The notes beneath the pieces were generated by a model. It did no database searches. It was not told the DNA's origin and saw nothing but the letters and a program-made list of their open reading frames with translations. This document shows positions 53,166 to 61,074 of a stretch of 64,000 nucleotides of DNA, piece by piece. Every line of letters starts with the position of its first letter. The first letter of the stretch is position 1. A program made the position numbers and the translations under genes. The stretch lies in contig CADAIP010000006.1 in NCBI GenBank assembly GCA_902787975.1, positions 95,300 to 159,299 on the forward strand, written 5' to 3'. This DNA is from Oscillospiraceae bacterium (GTDB taxonomy: Bacteria; Bacillota; Clostridia; Saccharofermentanales; Saccharofermentanaceae).

Positions 53166-54128
53166 ATGGAAAATACTATGGTAAAAAAAGCAATTCGTAC
53201 TGTTTCTCTTTCGCTTGTTTTGATCATGGCGTTTTCACTTCCTGGATGCAAAAGAAAAACAGCGGATAATGAGTATACTGAAATTACTATGGTTACTGTT
53301 AACACAGAAGCAACTGTAGTAACTGAACAGACCACAATTATTGAGAGTACAGAGATCCCGCAAACTAATGAAACGACAGAGATCACTGAAAGCCATGTGG
53401 CAGATCCTGAAGTAGTACAAAGCATCGTTGAAGAGATCGTCATGGACTACGGTTATAACGGATCTGAGGCAAATGAGAGAATCGATTCTTTGTTAATGGA
53501 CCTTACGGCAGAAGACGAGAATGCCGGTATGAAGTGGAAGACAATAATGGAGCTGTGGCGTTCTCCTGAACTGGGTGAGAATGTTAACTATGATGTTTTA
53601 CCGGACGGCCTGCCGGATACGGATGAGCTGTGCATTGTTGTTCTGGGATTTCAGCTTAACCCTGACGGCTCCATGAGAGATGAACTGATTAACCGTCTGA
53701 CTGTTGCACTAAGAAGTGCCGAGAAGTACCCGAATGCATATATCGTATGTACCGGAGGCGGCACAGCTTACAATAACGATTCTGCAACAGAAGCGGGTGA
53801 GATGGCCGGCTGGCTTGAAGATCATGGCATAGCAAAGGAACGTATCATCGTTGAAGATAATTCGCTTACCACGGCTCAGAATGCAATATATACATACGAC
53901 ATACTCGTATCTGATTATCCGTCTGTCAGATATCTTGCAATCGTATCAAGTGACTACCATATTGCTACCGGTGAATTGTTATTCTCTGCTGAGGCGGTAT
54001 TGAAGGCAACGGTTCCCGGAGAAGAGAAACTGATAGTAATATCTAATGCTTCGTGGGATGCACCGTCCGATGATCTTTCAACCATGTTCCAGGCAGGCGC
54101 ACTGATAGAGCTTTCCGAGGTGATATAA
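53166..54128 (+). CDS. YdcF/SanA-like (DUF218) lipoprotein
   Basis: A 320-residue lipoprotein: signal then FSLPGC (lipid Cys about residue 27), a Thr/Glu linker, an about 70-residue helical part, and a DUF218 domain (about 155-318): LCIVVLGFQLNPDGSMRDELINRLTVALR, YIVCTGGGTAYNNDSATEAGEMAGWL, RIIVEDNSLTTAQNAIYT, and AIVSSDYHIATGELLF. DUF218 proteins such as SanA, ElyC and YdcF act in cell-envelope steps or bind nucleotides; none has a firm enzymatic role. GGAGG precedes the ATG. 12 bases after the previous gene; part of the TIR-centred group. Confidence 0.85.
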   Translation: MENTMVKKAIRTVSLSLVLIMAFSLPGCKRKTADNEYTEITMVTVNTEATVVTEQTTIIESTEIPQTNETTEITESHVADPEVVQSIVEEIVMDYGYNGSEANERIDSLLMDLTAEDENAGMKWKTIMELWRSPELGENVNYDVLPDGLPDTDELCIVVLGFQLNPDGSMRDELINRLTVALRSAEKYPNAYIVCTGGGTAYNNDSATEAGEMAGWLEDHGIAKERIIVEDNSLTTAQNAIYTYDILVSDYPSVRYLAIVSSDYHIATGELLFSAEAVLKATVPGEEKLIVISNASWDAPSDDLSTMFQAGALIELSEVI

Positions 54129-54194
54129 TTATCTTATTCACGAGAATTGCCTTTGATCGTTAGTTTTTCAAACCAATCATTACGAGGAAGATAT

Positions 54195-54950
54195 ATGAAA
54201 ACAATTGTGGCGAGATCATTAGCGGTGTTTTTGGTTGCTGCCATGATGCTGTCATTTTCCTCCTGTTTTAAGAAAACTGTATGGATTAATGATTCTAACT
54301 GGAAGTTTGAGTCGATGGAGGCCAATGGCACTAAACTGGCAGCAGAGGATTTCAGTGAAGATCAGATACCGGTTTTTATTTGTGATAAGAATAACAATGT
54401 CTTCCTTTACTATAACGGGATTATCCGTTATGGCAGATTGGCCGGGAATGTAAATTACTCTTATCTTTTGGATTTTACAGATTCCGAGAAATATATTGAT
54501 GCATTTAGCTCCGGCGATAAGCTGACTGTTTATTATGATGGAAGTAAAGACAACAAGATGATCTTCAGGGCAACGGAAGAAACTTCATATATTCCGGTGG
54601 TTGATGAAACAGAAGGTTCTTATCTGATAGATGTAAAAGCAATCGATAACGGAGTTGTTGAGTTTACTAACATGGACGATGAGACCTGGTATTTTGGCGA
54701 GTACTATAGACTTGAAGTTAAGAGAGGTGATATCTGGTATTACGTGCCTTATACAGAGCCTTATGTGGTACATGATCTCGGTCATGAACTTGCTCCCGGT
54801 CAGAGCATGAATTTTACATACGATATGCATTTCTTCGGAGCATTAGAACTCGGTGATTACCGTCTTTCCGTGGGTGATCTTGGGAACAGAAACAATATCT
54901 ATTATGCATACTTTAAGGTCAATGCAGATGGAACATATAGTTACGATTAG
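54195..54950 (+). CDS. lipoprotein of unknown function, 251 aa
   Basis: The ATG at 54195 gives MKTIVARSLAVFLVAAMMLS then FSSC, a clear lipoprotein signal, with GAGGAAG upstream. The mature protein of about 225 residues is beta-rich with many Tyr and Asp. A C-terminal region (VEFTNMDDETWYFGEYYRLE to the end) resembles an immunoglobulin-like domain of bacterial surface proteins: VVEFTNMDD, EYYRLEVKRGDIWYYVPY, ALELGDYRLSVGDLG. Probably an envelope protein. No function assigned. Confidence 0.7.
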   Translation: MKTIVARSLAVFLVAAMMLSFSSCFKKTVWINDSNWKFESMEANGTKLAAEDFSEDQIPVFICDKNNNVFLYYNGIIRYGRLAGNVNYSYLLDFTDSEKYIDAFSSGDKLTVYYDGSKDNKMIFRATEETSYIPVVDETEGSYLIDVKAIDNGVVEFTNMDDETWYFGEYYRLEVKRGDIWYYVPYTEPYVVHDLGHELAPGQSMNFTYDMHFFGALELGDYRLSVGDLGNRNNIYYAYFKVNADGTYSYD

Positions 54951-55019
54951 TAACTCCAAAACACATATGGATTCAGCTGAGTTCTCTGAGAAATTGACAT
55001 GATAAAGATTGAGATATAA

Positions 55020-55277
55020 ATGAAAATAAGAATATCTTCGATAATTGTATTTACGATTCTCATATCGGTAATTGCAACTGCACAGTCAGAATAAGTTCAC
55101 TGTTATTCGTTCTTTGCAGGTTTTCCGGTTGCAGGTGCATTGCTTCCTGCAATGACTGCCTTCTTACTGGGCCTATACTCTATGAATCTGATCCTTATGA
55201 CTGTATCCGTAATCTGGGGAACCGGATTTATAGGCGCCCGTGTTTACAATCAACGATCAGCAGCGCCACGGGTGTGA
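55020..55277 (+). pseudogene. decayed membrane protein with an in-frame stop
   Basis: One frame reads MKIRISSIIVFTILISVIAT then AQSE, a TAA stop at 55092-55094, and continues in the same frame VHCYSFFAGFPVAGALLPAM and TAFLLGLYSMNLILMTVSVI to a TGA at 55275-55277. The second half is a strongly hydrophobic pair of helices (GFPVAGALLPAMTAFLLG; LILMTVSVIWGTGFIGARVY), coding-like in composition. It looks like an 85-codon membrane protein interrupted by one stop. There is no good ribosome site at 55020, so the true gene may have been longer. Below the size where coding is certain. Confidence 0.5.
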
Positions 55278-55285
55278 CGCTGCTG
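55258..55285 (+). terminator. stem-loop at the end of the decayed gene
   Basis: CAGCAGCG-CCAC and GTGA-CGCTGCTG pair around GGGT; no T run follows, so termination is uncertain. It contains the stop of the decayed gene. Confidence 0.45.
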
Positions 55286-55326
55286 ACAGAATGAGGGGAT
55301 ATTAAGTTAGGATAGTTAGCTTGTTA

Positions 55327-55797
55327 TCAAAACTCAGGAGCCACTGTGAAGCGGGAAACGTACTTCTCCATCTGAGCGGATGTTGCATTCTCGGCGAAGA
55401 CAGCGAAGTAAGAATCTGTGCTTACCTTGGTGATATAGATCATTGTATTGTCTTCCTGGAACATCAAGCCGCCGTTAAACTCTCTTTTGTTTGTATCTTT
55501 TTCAGCTGCCTTGAGGTAATCGCCGTAAACTTCTTCTTCGAGTGTGGTTCCAAGGGCAACTGCTTCAACGTCTTCTTTGTTCTCCTGATCGTAAAGGTAA
55601 ACTGCTCCTCTGACGAAATCACAGGAATAGCCGTCTGAAAGATCTACTGTAGTCTCGATTGTGTTGCCGTCCTGATCGAGATAAGCTGATGCTGTCTGCT
55701 TGTTGTCATTTTTCTTAGCGCATCCTGCGAAGCATCCTACTGCGATAGCTGCTGTTGTGACTGCTGTGATTACTGCTGTTGCGATTGTCTTCTTCAT
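55327..55797 (-). CDS. small lipoprotein, hypothetical
   Basis: A 156-residue protein: signal MKKTIATAVITAVTTAAIAV then GCFAGCAKK (lipid Cys about residue 26), and an about 130-residue mature part with LMFQEDNTMIYITKVSTDSY and a central acidic helix region (EVYGDYLKAAEKDTNKREF). Beta and alpha mixed, no known motif. GGAGG on the minus strand precedes the ATG. It stands alone, convergent with the decayed gene and divergent from the next lipoprotein. Confidence 0.7.
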   Translation of the reverse strand: MKKTIATAVITAVTTAAIAVGCFAGCAKKNDNKQTASAYLDQDGNTIETTVDLSDGYSCDFVRGAVYLYDQENKEDVEAVALGTTLEEEVYGDYLKAAEKDTNKREFNGGLMFQEDNTMIYITKVSTDSYFAVFAENATSAQMEKYVSRFTVAPEF

Positions 55798-56062
55798 TTT
55801 GTTTGCCCTCCTTGATTTGGCATTTAATTTTTAGTTGATGAGCAAAGTATGTCATGAGGAAAAAGCCCGGACAATCAGTAATTCAGGACTTTTCTGATGC
55901 TTAAACAACACTTTGGTATTCGTGCGTTGATTATCTGTGAAAATGTTGTTCCGTTAACCGAAGTCTGAAGATACGAATGAGAATGCAACAAATAACTCTT
56001 CTTAATTGTATGTAAGATATATGCCTAAAAAATACAAACAGAGATTCATCAGAGGAGTATGT

Positions 56063-57175
56063 ATGAAGAAGTTGTCTTGTGTGTTGTTATCGGTCGTTCT
56101 TATGCTGAGTATTTCTGCGTGCTCCAATGAGAAGACAAGACTTTATGCGGGAGCATGCACTTATTATGCTGACGGCGGCCTGATGAGCTTCAGTGAGTAT
56201 TTGTATAAGTATGACAAGAACGGTAATCCGGTGAAAGAATGCGAATACTATAACGGCGAACTGAATACAACAATAGAGCGCACGTTTGATCTGTCAGGAA
56301 GCTTCACCGAGAAGAAGACCGACTTCAGAGATAATGCCGAGTATTTGAGAGAGTACGATAAGAACGGTGTCCTCAGAAAAGAGACCACCTATAGCTATAC
56401 CGGCGAGGTCGAAGTAGTTACTGAATATAATGAAGCCGGATTACCTATCCGCAAAGAGTCATTTTCGAGCACATATACTGTTGAATATGAATACGATGAC
56501 GAAGGGATACTTCTAAAAGAGATTGAAACCGATTACGACGATAACAAAGAGGTGGATAAGATATACGAGGATATTTATGACTCCGATGGAGAAATGATTC
56601 AGAGAACCATCACATCAGCTGACGGAAGCAGCATTCTGGCCTCGAGGACCGAGACGGTTGAAGACGGCAATAAGAAGACACTTAACACTTACGGCAGTAA
56701 TGATGAGCTCCGGTATGTTACCGAGAAAGAATATGATGAGAAGGGAAATCTCCTCAAGGAAATAACTTACAGTATTGAGAACGGGGAAAGAGAGTTCCTG
56801 TCTTCTTCTGAATATACTTATGACAGTGAAAACCGGGTCATTAACCATGTCTTCGAACTCGTGGACAGAACCGAGATCAAATATGAATATTCGGATGAAG
56901 GTTACCTTAGCAAGGAGAGCATCATCAAAGAGAAATGGATATCAAGCCAGGTTTTCAGTGACGGATCAGATGCTGTGCTTACGGAAGTCATTACGATCAA
57001 CTATTACAACGCCGATGAGGAAAAGACGAGATCGGAATATTTTGTCGGAGGAAAACTCAGTTCATATACCGAGTATTATTATGAAACAGTGAGTGTGAAG
57101 AGCGGAAGCAAGTCACAATTTGATTTCAGGGACAGAACCAGGAAACTCGATGACAGGGCAACCGTAGTTTATTGA
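56063..57175 (+). CDS. lipoprotein with YD/RHS-like repeats
   Basis: The ATG at 56063 (MKKLSCVLLSVVLMLS then ISAC) is a lipoprotein start with AGAGGAG upstream; the longer frame is rejected. The 370-residue mature region is a string of beta-hairpin repeats of about 20 residues with the theme Y-x-Y-D-x-x-G-x-(L/V)-x-K-E (YKYDKNGNPVKEC, REYDKNGVLRKET, YEYDDEGILLKEI, KEYDEKGNLLKEI, YEYSDEGYLSKES), like YD/RHS repeats. Such repeats form long beta-ribbons or shells; these are short for a full RHS toxin shell. A surface or wall-spanning protein is likely. Confidence 0.82.
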   Translation: MKKLSCVLLSVVLMLSISACSNEKTRLYAGACTYYADGGLMSFSEYLYKYDKNGNPVKECEYYNGELNTTIERTFDLSGSFTEKKTDFRDNAEYLREYDKNGVLRKETTYSYTGEVEVVTEYNEAGLPIRKESFSSTYTVEYEYDDEGILLKEIETDYDDNKEVDKIYEDIYDSDGEMIQRTITSADGSSILASRTETVEDGNKKTLNTYGSNDELRYVTEKEYDEKGNLLKEITYSIENGEREFLSSSEYTYDSENRVINHVFELVDRTEIKYEYSDEGYLSKESIIKEKWISSQVFSDGSDAVLTEVITINYYNADEEKTRSEYFVGGKLSSYTEYYYETVSVKSGSKSQFDFRDRTRKLDDRATVVY

Positions 57176-57233
57176 TGAGCATTTCTTTATCAGATAAAAT
57201 GGAATACGGCAGGTTTTAATTGAGGTTAATGAG

Positions 57234-57677
57234 ATGAATACATTTAAGAAGTTAGCAATTGTATTTATTACATTTACGCTTATTGTGCTTTGTTCATGCT
57301 CAAATTCTGACAGCACCCTAACAACCAAGAGCAACCGTTCAGTGCCTGCCTTTATTCCGGCTACATATGAGAAAAACATCACCGGAAGTGATGTTTTTGA
57401 TAATGGATGGTATTTCGAATCCCTGGATATTCACTCTAAAGTTAAGGTCAGCAACTATGAACCTACCAAGGGAGTTACATGGAACGTATACTTCACTGAG
57501 GAATTATTATCAGAAGAAGAAATCGAGAAACTAAAAGAACGGGATCCGGATATTATCAATAGCGGCGAGATAAATGCTTCCAAATACTCATATATTTATG
57601 TTTATTGCGACATTAATTCAACGAATGCTCCGGCACCGACATCCGATATGCTCAAAATATCATATCAGACTCAATAA
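57234..57677 (+). CDS. small lipoprotein, hypothetical
   Basis: A 147-residue protein starting MNTFKKLAIVFITFTLIVLC then SCSN (lipobox LCSC, lipid Cys residue 22). A short polar linker is followed by an about 100-residue domain (NGWYFESLDIHSKVKVSNYE; WNVYFTEELLSEEEIEKLKER; YIYVYCDINSTNAPA). No family recognised. It follows the YD-repeat gene by 58 bases on the same strand and may be in the same transcript. Confidence 0.68.
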   Translation: MNTFKKLAIVFITFTLIVLCSCSNSDSTLTTKSNRSVPAFIPATYEKNITGSDVFDNGWYFESLDIHSKVKVSNYEPTKGVTWNVYFTEELLSEEEIEKLKERDPDIINSGEINASKYSYIYVYCDINSTNAPAPTSDMLKISYQTQ

Positions 57678-57785
57678 CAGGTGAATTTCATGATGGAACT
57701 GGATTAGCTAAATCGGTGTTGTATCTGTAAGTATGGTAATAACATCTGTGAAAGCATCATAAAAAGTTTAGTCTTGCCCGGCAGC

Positions 57786-58286
57786 TCAGGATAAAATCTC
57801 ATTAACAGCCGGAAACTGCATCTCTAACATCAGCACAGCGCCAACGGTCAGGACAGAAAACAATAATACTGCAATAAATTGAATCCTCTTGAATCTTTCA
57901 GAAGTCCTACTGCTAATAAATAAAGATATCAGTCCGCTTATCAGGCACATTGCGGTAAAAAGGAGGATCATAAATGCAGTCGCGAACTGACCGCCTCCGG
58001 ATGGTCTGCCATACCCCGGATATACCCAATTCAAAGCTCTGATCGAATAGTCCGTAATCCTGAAATATTGAAGAATAAGAAACGAAAAAGGTATGGATAC
58101 TCCCCACTTAAGCAGCCATGCTCTTTTATTCCTGCTTACCAGAGCAAATCCATATAAAGCGGCAACAAATACCATGTAAACAAGTGAAACGGTAAAGTTG
58201 AATTTATTGCCTGTGAGCGGAACAATAAAAATATTAGCTGTAAATATTATTGCAATTTCCAGTGCATATATAATTTCTAAGATCAT
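57786..58286 (-). CDS. membrane protein with four helices, hypothetical
   Basis: A 166-residue integral membrane protein with about four or five hydrophobic helices (MILEIIYALEIAIIFTANIFIV; VYMVFVAALYGFALV; a central helix; AFMILLFTAMCLISGLISLF; IQFIAVLLFSVLTVGAVLML). A loop with YPGYGRPSGGGQF lies between helices 3 and 4. No family recognised. Its stop faces the end of the lipoprotein at 57234. The ribosome site is weak, so the exact start is uncertain. Confidence 0.65.
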   Translation of the reverse strand: MILEIIYALEIAIIFTANIFIVPLTGNKFNFTVSLVYMVFVAALYGFALVSRNKRAWLLKWGVSIPFSFLILQYFRITDYSIRALNWVYPGYGRPSGGGQFATAFMILLFTAMCLISGLISLFISSRTSERFKRIQFIAVLLFSVLTVGAVLMLEMQFPAVNEILS

Positions 58287-58464
58287 ATCCGACTACAATA
58301 AACCTTCTTTTTTTACCGCAATTGGCACTCCTGCCTATCACCGCAGTTAAGTTTATCATACAGACCGCTTACTGATAATATATCGAACTAAGCGTTAATT
58401 AACGGCATCAGATTTTTAAGAAAAAAGCAGTTAAGGGTATTATTAAGGGTATTAGAAAAAGCAA
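58287..58464. other. non-coding stretch with a 12-bp palindrome and a direct repeat
   Basis: About 180 bases between the membrane gene and the next terminator. It contains the palindrome CGTTAATTAACG (58393-58404) and a tandem copy of TTAAGGGTATTA (about 58430-58455). No coding region; it should include the promoter of the minus-strand gene. Confidence 0.45.
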
Positions 58465-58496
58465 AAAGCCCCGAAACGCATTGTTTACGGGGCTTT
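58465..58496. terminator. bidirectional-looking terminator hairpin
   Basis: AAAGCCCCG and CGGGGCTTT pair perfectly around a 14-base loop, with A runs on the left and a short T run on the right, so it could work on either strand. It stands between two divergent units without a gene ending at it, so it may shield the TetR operon from upstream transcription. Confidence 0.72.
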
Positions 58497-58536
58497 AGTC
58501 TAAAAAATGCTTCGTTATCGTGCACATCCTCGGGTG

Positions 58537-58563
58537 TTGACAGCTTTTGATTCGCGATATAAT
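58537..58563 (+). promoter_or_regulatory. sigma-A-type promoter of the TetR operon
   Basis: TTGACA (58537-58542), 15 bases, TATAAT (58558-58563); with 17 bases the -10 would read TAATAT. It lies 43 bases before the TetR start codon. Confidence 0.7.
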
Positions 58564-58605
58564 ATAAACAGGATTATATAATTTTGTTTATGGAAAGTGA
58601 CTCCT

Positions 58606-59202
58606 ATGGCGCGTAAAACTACTATATCAAGAGAAGTTATTTTGGAAGCAGCGTTGAAGATGCTCATCAGGGACGGCTATGCATCGGTCAATGTTAAGAC
58701 ACTGGCATCTGAGATCGGGTGTTCAACTCAGCCTATTGTATGGCATTTCGAGAACATGACCGGACTAAGGCGGGCCCTCTCTGAATATGCGATGGCTTAT
58801 GCCGCGAAGAAGGCTGCATCAAGTTATGAGAACAAACTTGAGAGCTTCGAATTCCTGGGCAGGTCCTATGTGAAGATGGCGCTCAAGGAACCGAATCTTT
58901 TTAAGTTCCTTTATCTGGGCGAGAGCCCTATGGGCAAGCCCTATAACCTTAAGGATATCGGCAGGGCAAAAAATAAAGAGATGATCGCCATGATCGCAGA
59001 GCAGACCGGACTTAATGAGGAGCAGGTGATCCGTTTTGTGAGGAATACCATCATTTATTCACACGGCATTGCGACGATGCTTGCGACAGGCGTTCTTAAG
59101 GGAACGGAGAAAGAGATGATGGAAATGATCAATAAAGCTGCTGATGCGTTCATTCTGAATGAAGGCGCCGATCCTGAGAAGATAGCGGTGAAGGGAAAAT
59201 AA
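58606..59202 (+). CDS. TetR/AcrR family transcriptional regulator
   Basis: A 198-residue protein from the ATG at 58606 (MARKTTISREVILEAALKML; an ATG at 58597 is possible). The helix-turn-helix spans about residues 8-55 (RDGYASVNVKTLASEIGCST, QPIVWHFENMTGLRRALSEY). The C-terminal helical domain holds ESFEFLGRSYVKMALKEPNLFKFLYL. It is followed directly (1 base) by a four-helix membrane protein gene, so it probably controls that gene and itself. The ligand is unknown. Confidence 0.88.
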   Translation: MARKTTISREVILEAALKMLIRDGYASVNVKTLASEIGCSTQPIVWHFENMTGLRRALSEYAMAYAAKKAASSYENKLESFEFLGRSYVKMALKEPNLFKFLYLGESPMGKPYNLKDIGRAKNKEMIAMIAEQTGLNEEQVIRFVRNTIIYSHGIATMLATGVLKGTEKEMMEMINKAADAFILNEGADPEKIAVKGK

Positions 59203-59203
59203 T

Positions 59204-59590
59204 ATGGTATTAACTGTAAGTTCAATAACAGGCGCAGTACTGCTCCTGGCAGTTGCGGTAATGGAGATCCTTTTGATATTCGGTCTGCCGTTGGGTGAGT
59301 TTACTATGGGCGGAAGATATAAAGTGCTGCCGCCGATGTACAGGATGTTTGCGGCTTCATCCGTTATCCTCCAGCTCTTCGGAGCAGCAATGATACTTCA
59401 GGGCGGCGGACTTATGAATATGTGGTTTGCAGGCAAAGTGATAAAGATCATCTGCTTCGTTTTCGCAGGCTTCTTTGCAGTGAACACGGTCATGAATATA
59501 ATATCTCCAAGTAAGAAGGAAAAATACGTGATGACGCCGCTTGCGGCAGTCGAAGCTTGCTGCTTTGCAGTAACAGCGTTCTTAATTTAA
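59204..59590 (+). CDS. four-helix membrane protein, hypothetical
   Basis: A 128-residue protein with four hydrophobic helices (about residues 6-30, 45-67, 73-98, 108-127). No conserved charged residue inside the helices that would mark it as a drug exporter of the SMR type. The start lies 1 base after the TetR stop, so it is translated from the same message and probably is the gene the regulator controls. Confidence 0.72.
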   Translation: MVLTVSSITGAVLLLAVAVMEILLIFGLPLGEFTMGGRYKVLPPMYRMFAASSVILQLFGAAMILQGGGLMNMWFAGKVIKIICFVFAGFFAVNTVMNIISPSKKEKYVMTPLAAVEACCFAVTAFLI

Positions 59591-59641
59591 AGGGGATAAT
59601 CTATGATCTATGAAAAAGAACGCATTGATAGGTAACTGACA

Positions 59642-60274
59642 ATGAGTATTTTCGACGACGTAAATAAATGGGAGAAAGAGGAAGGTGCAAATATCTTTTC
59701 TTCGATCCTGAATGTAAATGATCCTGTGATTCTCGACTATGGCTGTGGTGCAGGTAATTATTCTTTTGCGGCATCTTTTGCATTCGAACAGAAATGCAAA
59801 GTCTATGCTGTGGATATCAACAAGCAGTGTTTGGATTACGTAAACGGAAAGGCGAAGGACGAGGAGATCAATTGCATTACAACAGCTGTCGGAAGAGAAG
59901 ATTACCGTCATGATTTTGACGATGATTATTTTGATCTTGTCATCTATGCAGATATGTTTCATGGAGAAGAGAAAACATATAACGGACTTCACCGTTTCGT
60001 GATGATTGAAGAAGCGAAAAGAACGTTGAAGACCGGCGGCATTCTTGCTGTACTTCCTTTCCATCTGTCGAATTTCAGAGATAAGAATAAAAAGAAATGC
60101 AAGTACACATATAAGAAACTGATCGATGAAATAAGTGAATACGGATTTAAGTTCATCGAAAAAGATCTGCAGGGAATCCACTTTGAGAAAGTATACAGCC
60201 CCTATTATCAGCAAAAGGGCGGTGTTACATTCGACAGTCTTGAACGCGGTAAGATACTTGTGTTTGAGAAATAA
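59642..60274 (+). CDS. class I SAM-dependent methyltransferase
   Basis: A 210-residue Rossmann-type methyltransferase: motif I VILDYGCGAGNYSFAASFAF, an acidic residue in VYAVDINKQCLDYV, YFDLVIYADMFHG as motif II/III, and EEAKRTLKTGGILAVLPFHL as motif post-III. The methyl acceptor is unknown; small molecule is likely from the size. It lies 51 bases after the TetR-controlled membrane gene and 11 bases before the metallo-hydrolase gene. Confidence 0.86.
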   Translation: MSIFDDVNKWEKEEGANIFSSILNVNDPVILDYGCGAGNYSFAASFAFEQKCKVYAVDINKQCLDYVNGKAKDEEINCITTAVGREDYRHDFDDDYFDLVIYADMFHGEEKTYNGLHRFVMIEEAKRTLKTGGILAVLPFHLSNFRDKNKKKCKYTYKKLIDEISEYGFKFIEKDLQGIHFEKVYSPYYQQKGGVTFDSLERGKILVFEK

Positions 60275-60285
60275 GGAGAAGACAT

Positions 60286-60963
60286 ATGGAACTTAAGAAA
60301 CTTTCAGAACACATATGGTATATGCCTTTCGAGGAGGAACGTGACCGTCCGAATCTCGGTTATGTTAAGGGAGAAAAGATGAGCCTGGCGATCGATGCAG
60401 GCCACTCAGAAGCGCACCTTAAAGAGTTTTACGACCTTCTTCAAAAGGAAGGCCTGCCTTTTCCTTCGATTACGGTCCTTACACACTGGCATTGGGACCA
60501 TACATTTGCAATGCATGCAGTAAACGGCATTACAATAGCCAACGAAAAGACAAATGGCTATCTTTTGGAATACATGAAAAAGATAGAGACGAACGGTCCG
60601 GACGATTTCCTTAATATGTACGACAGCATACAGAAAGAATATGAAGGCGGCAGAGAAGTAATCGTTGTTCCTGCAGATATTGTTTTCGAGGGTGACATGA
60701 CGATCGACCTTGGCGGATGCACGGTCAGGTTGATTCTGACACAAGCACCTCATACTGACGATTCAACTCTTGTTTGTGTGTGTGAAGATAAGACGCTCTT
60801 TGTCGGCGATGCAGCTTGTCCGCAATTCCCGAACGGCAGTAAGGATAAGACATTAGCCGGCAAGCTTGCAGACACGATCCGCTCGACCGGTGCTGAAACC
60901 TGCGTTGAGGGACATTGGCATCCTGTCGGGATCGAAGATACATTGGCTGATCTGCTGATCTAA
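60286..60963 (+). CDS. metallo-beta-lactamase-fold hydrolase
   Basis: A 225-residue protein with the MBL signature THWHWDHTFA (HxHxDH), APHTDDS (third metal His), GDAACPQFPN (bridging Asp) and EGHWHPVG (last His). All metal ligands are present, so it is probably an active Zn- or Fe-dependent hydrolase. It starts 11 bases after the methyltransferase stop with AAGGAGA. The substrate is unknown; it lacks a signal peptide, so it acts in the cytosol. Confidence 0.88.
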   Translation: MELKKLSEHIWYMPFEEERDRPNLGYVKGEKMSLAIDAGHSEAHLKEFYDLLQKEGLPFPSITVLTHWHWDHTFAMHAVNGITIANEKTNGYLLEYMKKIETNGPDDFLNMYDSIQKEYEGGREVIVVPADIVFEGDMTIDLGGCTVRLILTQAPHTDDSTLVCVCEDKTLFVGDAACPQFPNGSKDKTLAGKLADTIRSTGAETCVEGHWHPVGIEDTLADLLI

Positions 60964-61074
60964 TAGAGCATATTGGCTGCAACATTTATTAAATTTCATC
61001 TGTATACATAGTAACTGCTTATTTAAGGATATGTATGCAAGATGATAACTGATTAATAAGTGGGGGATTTGTTT

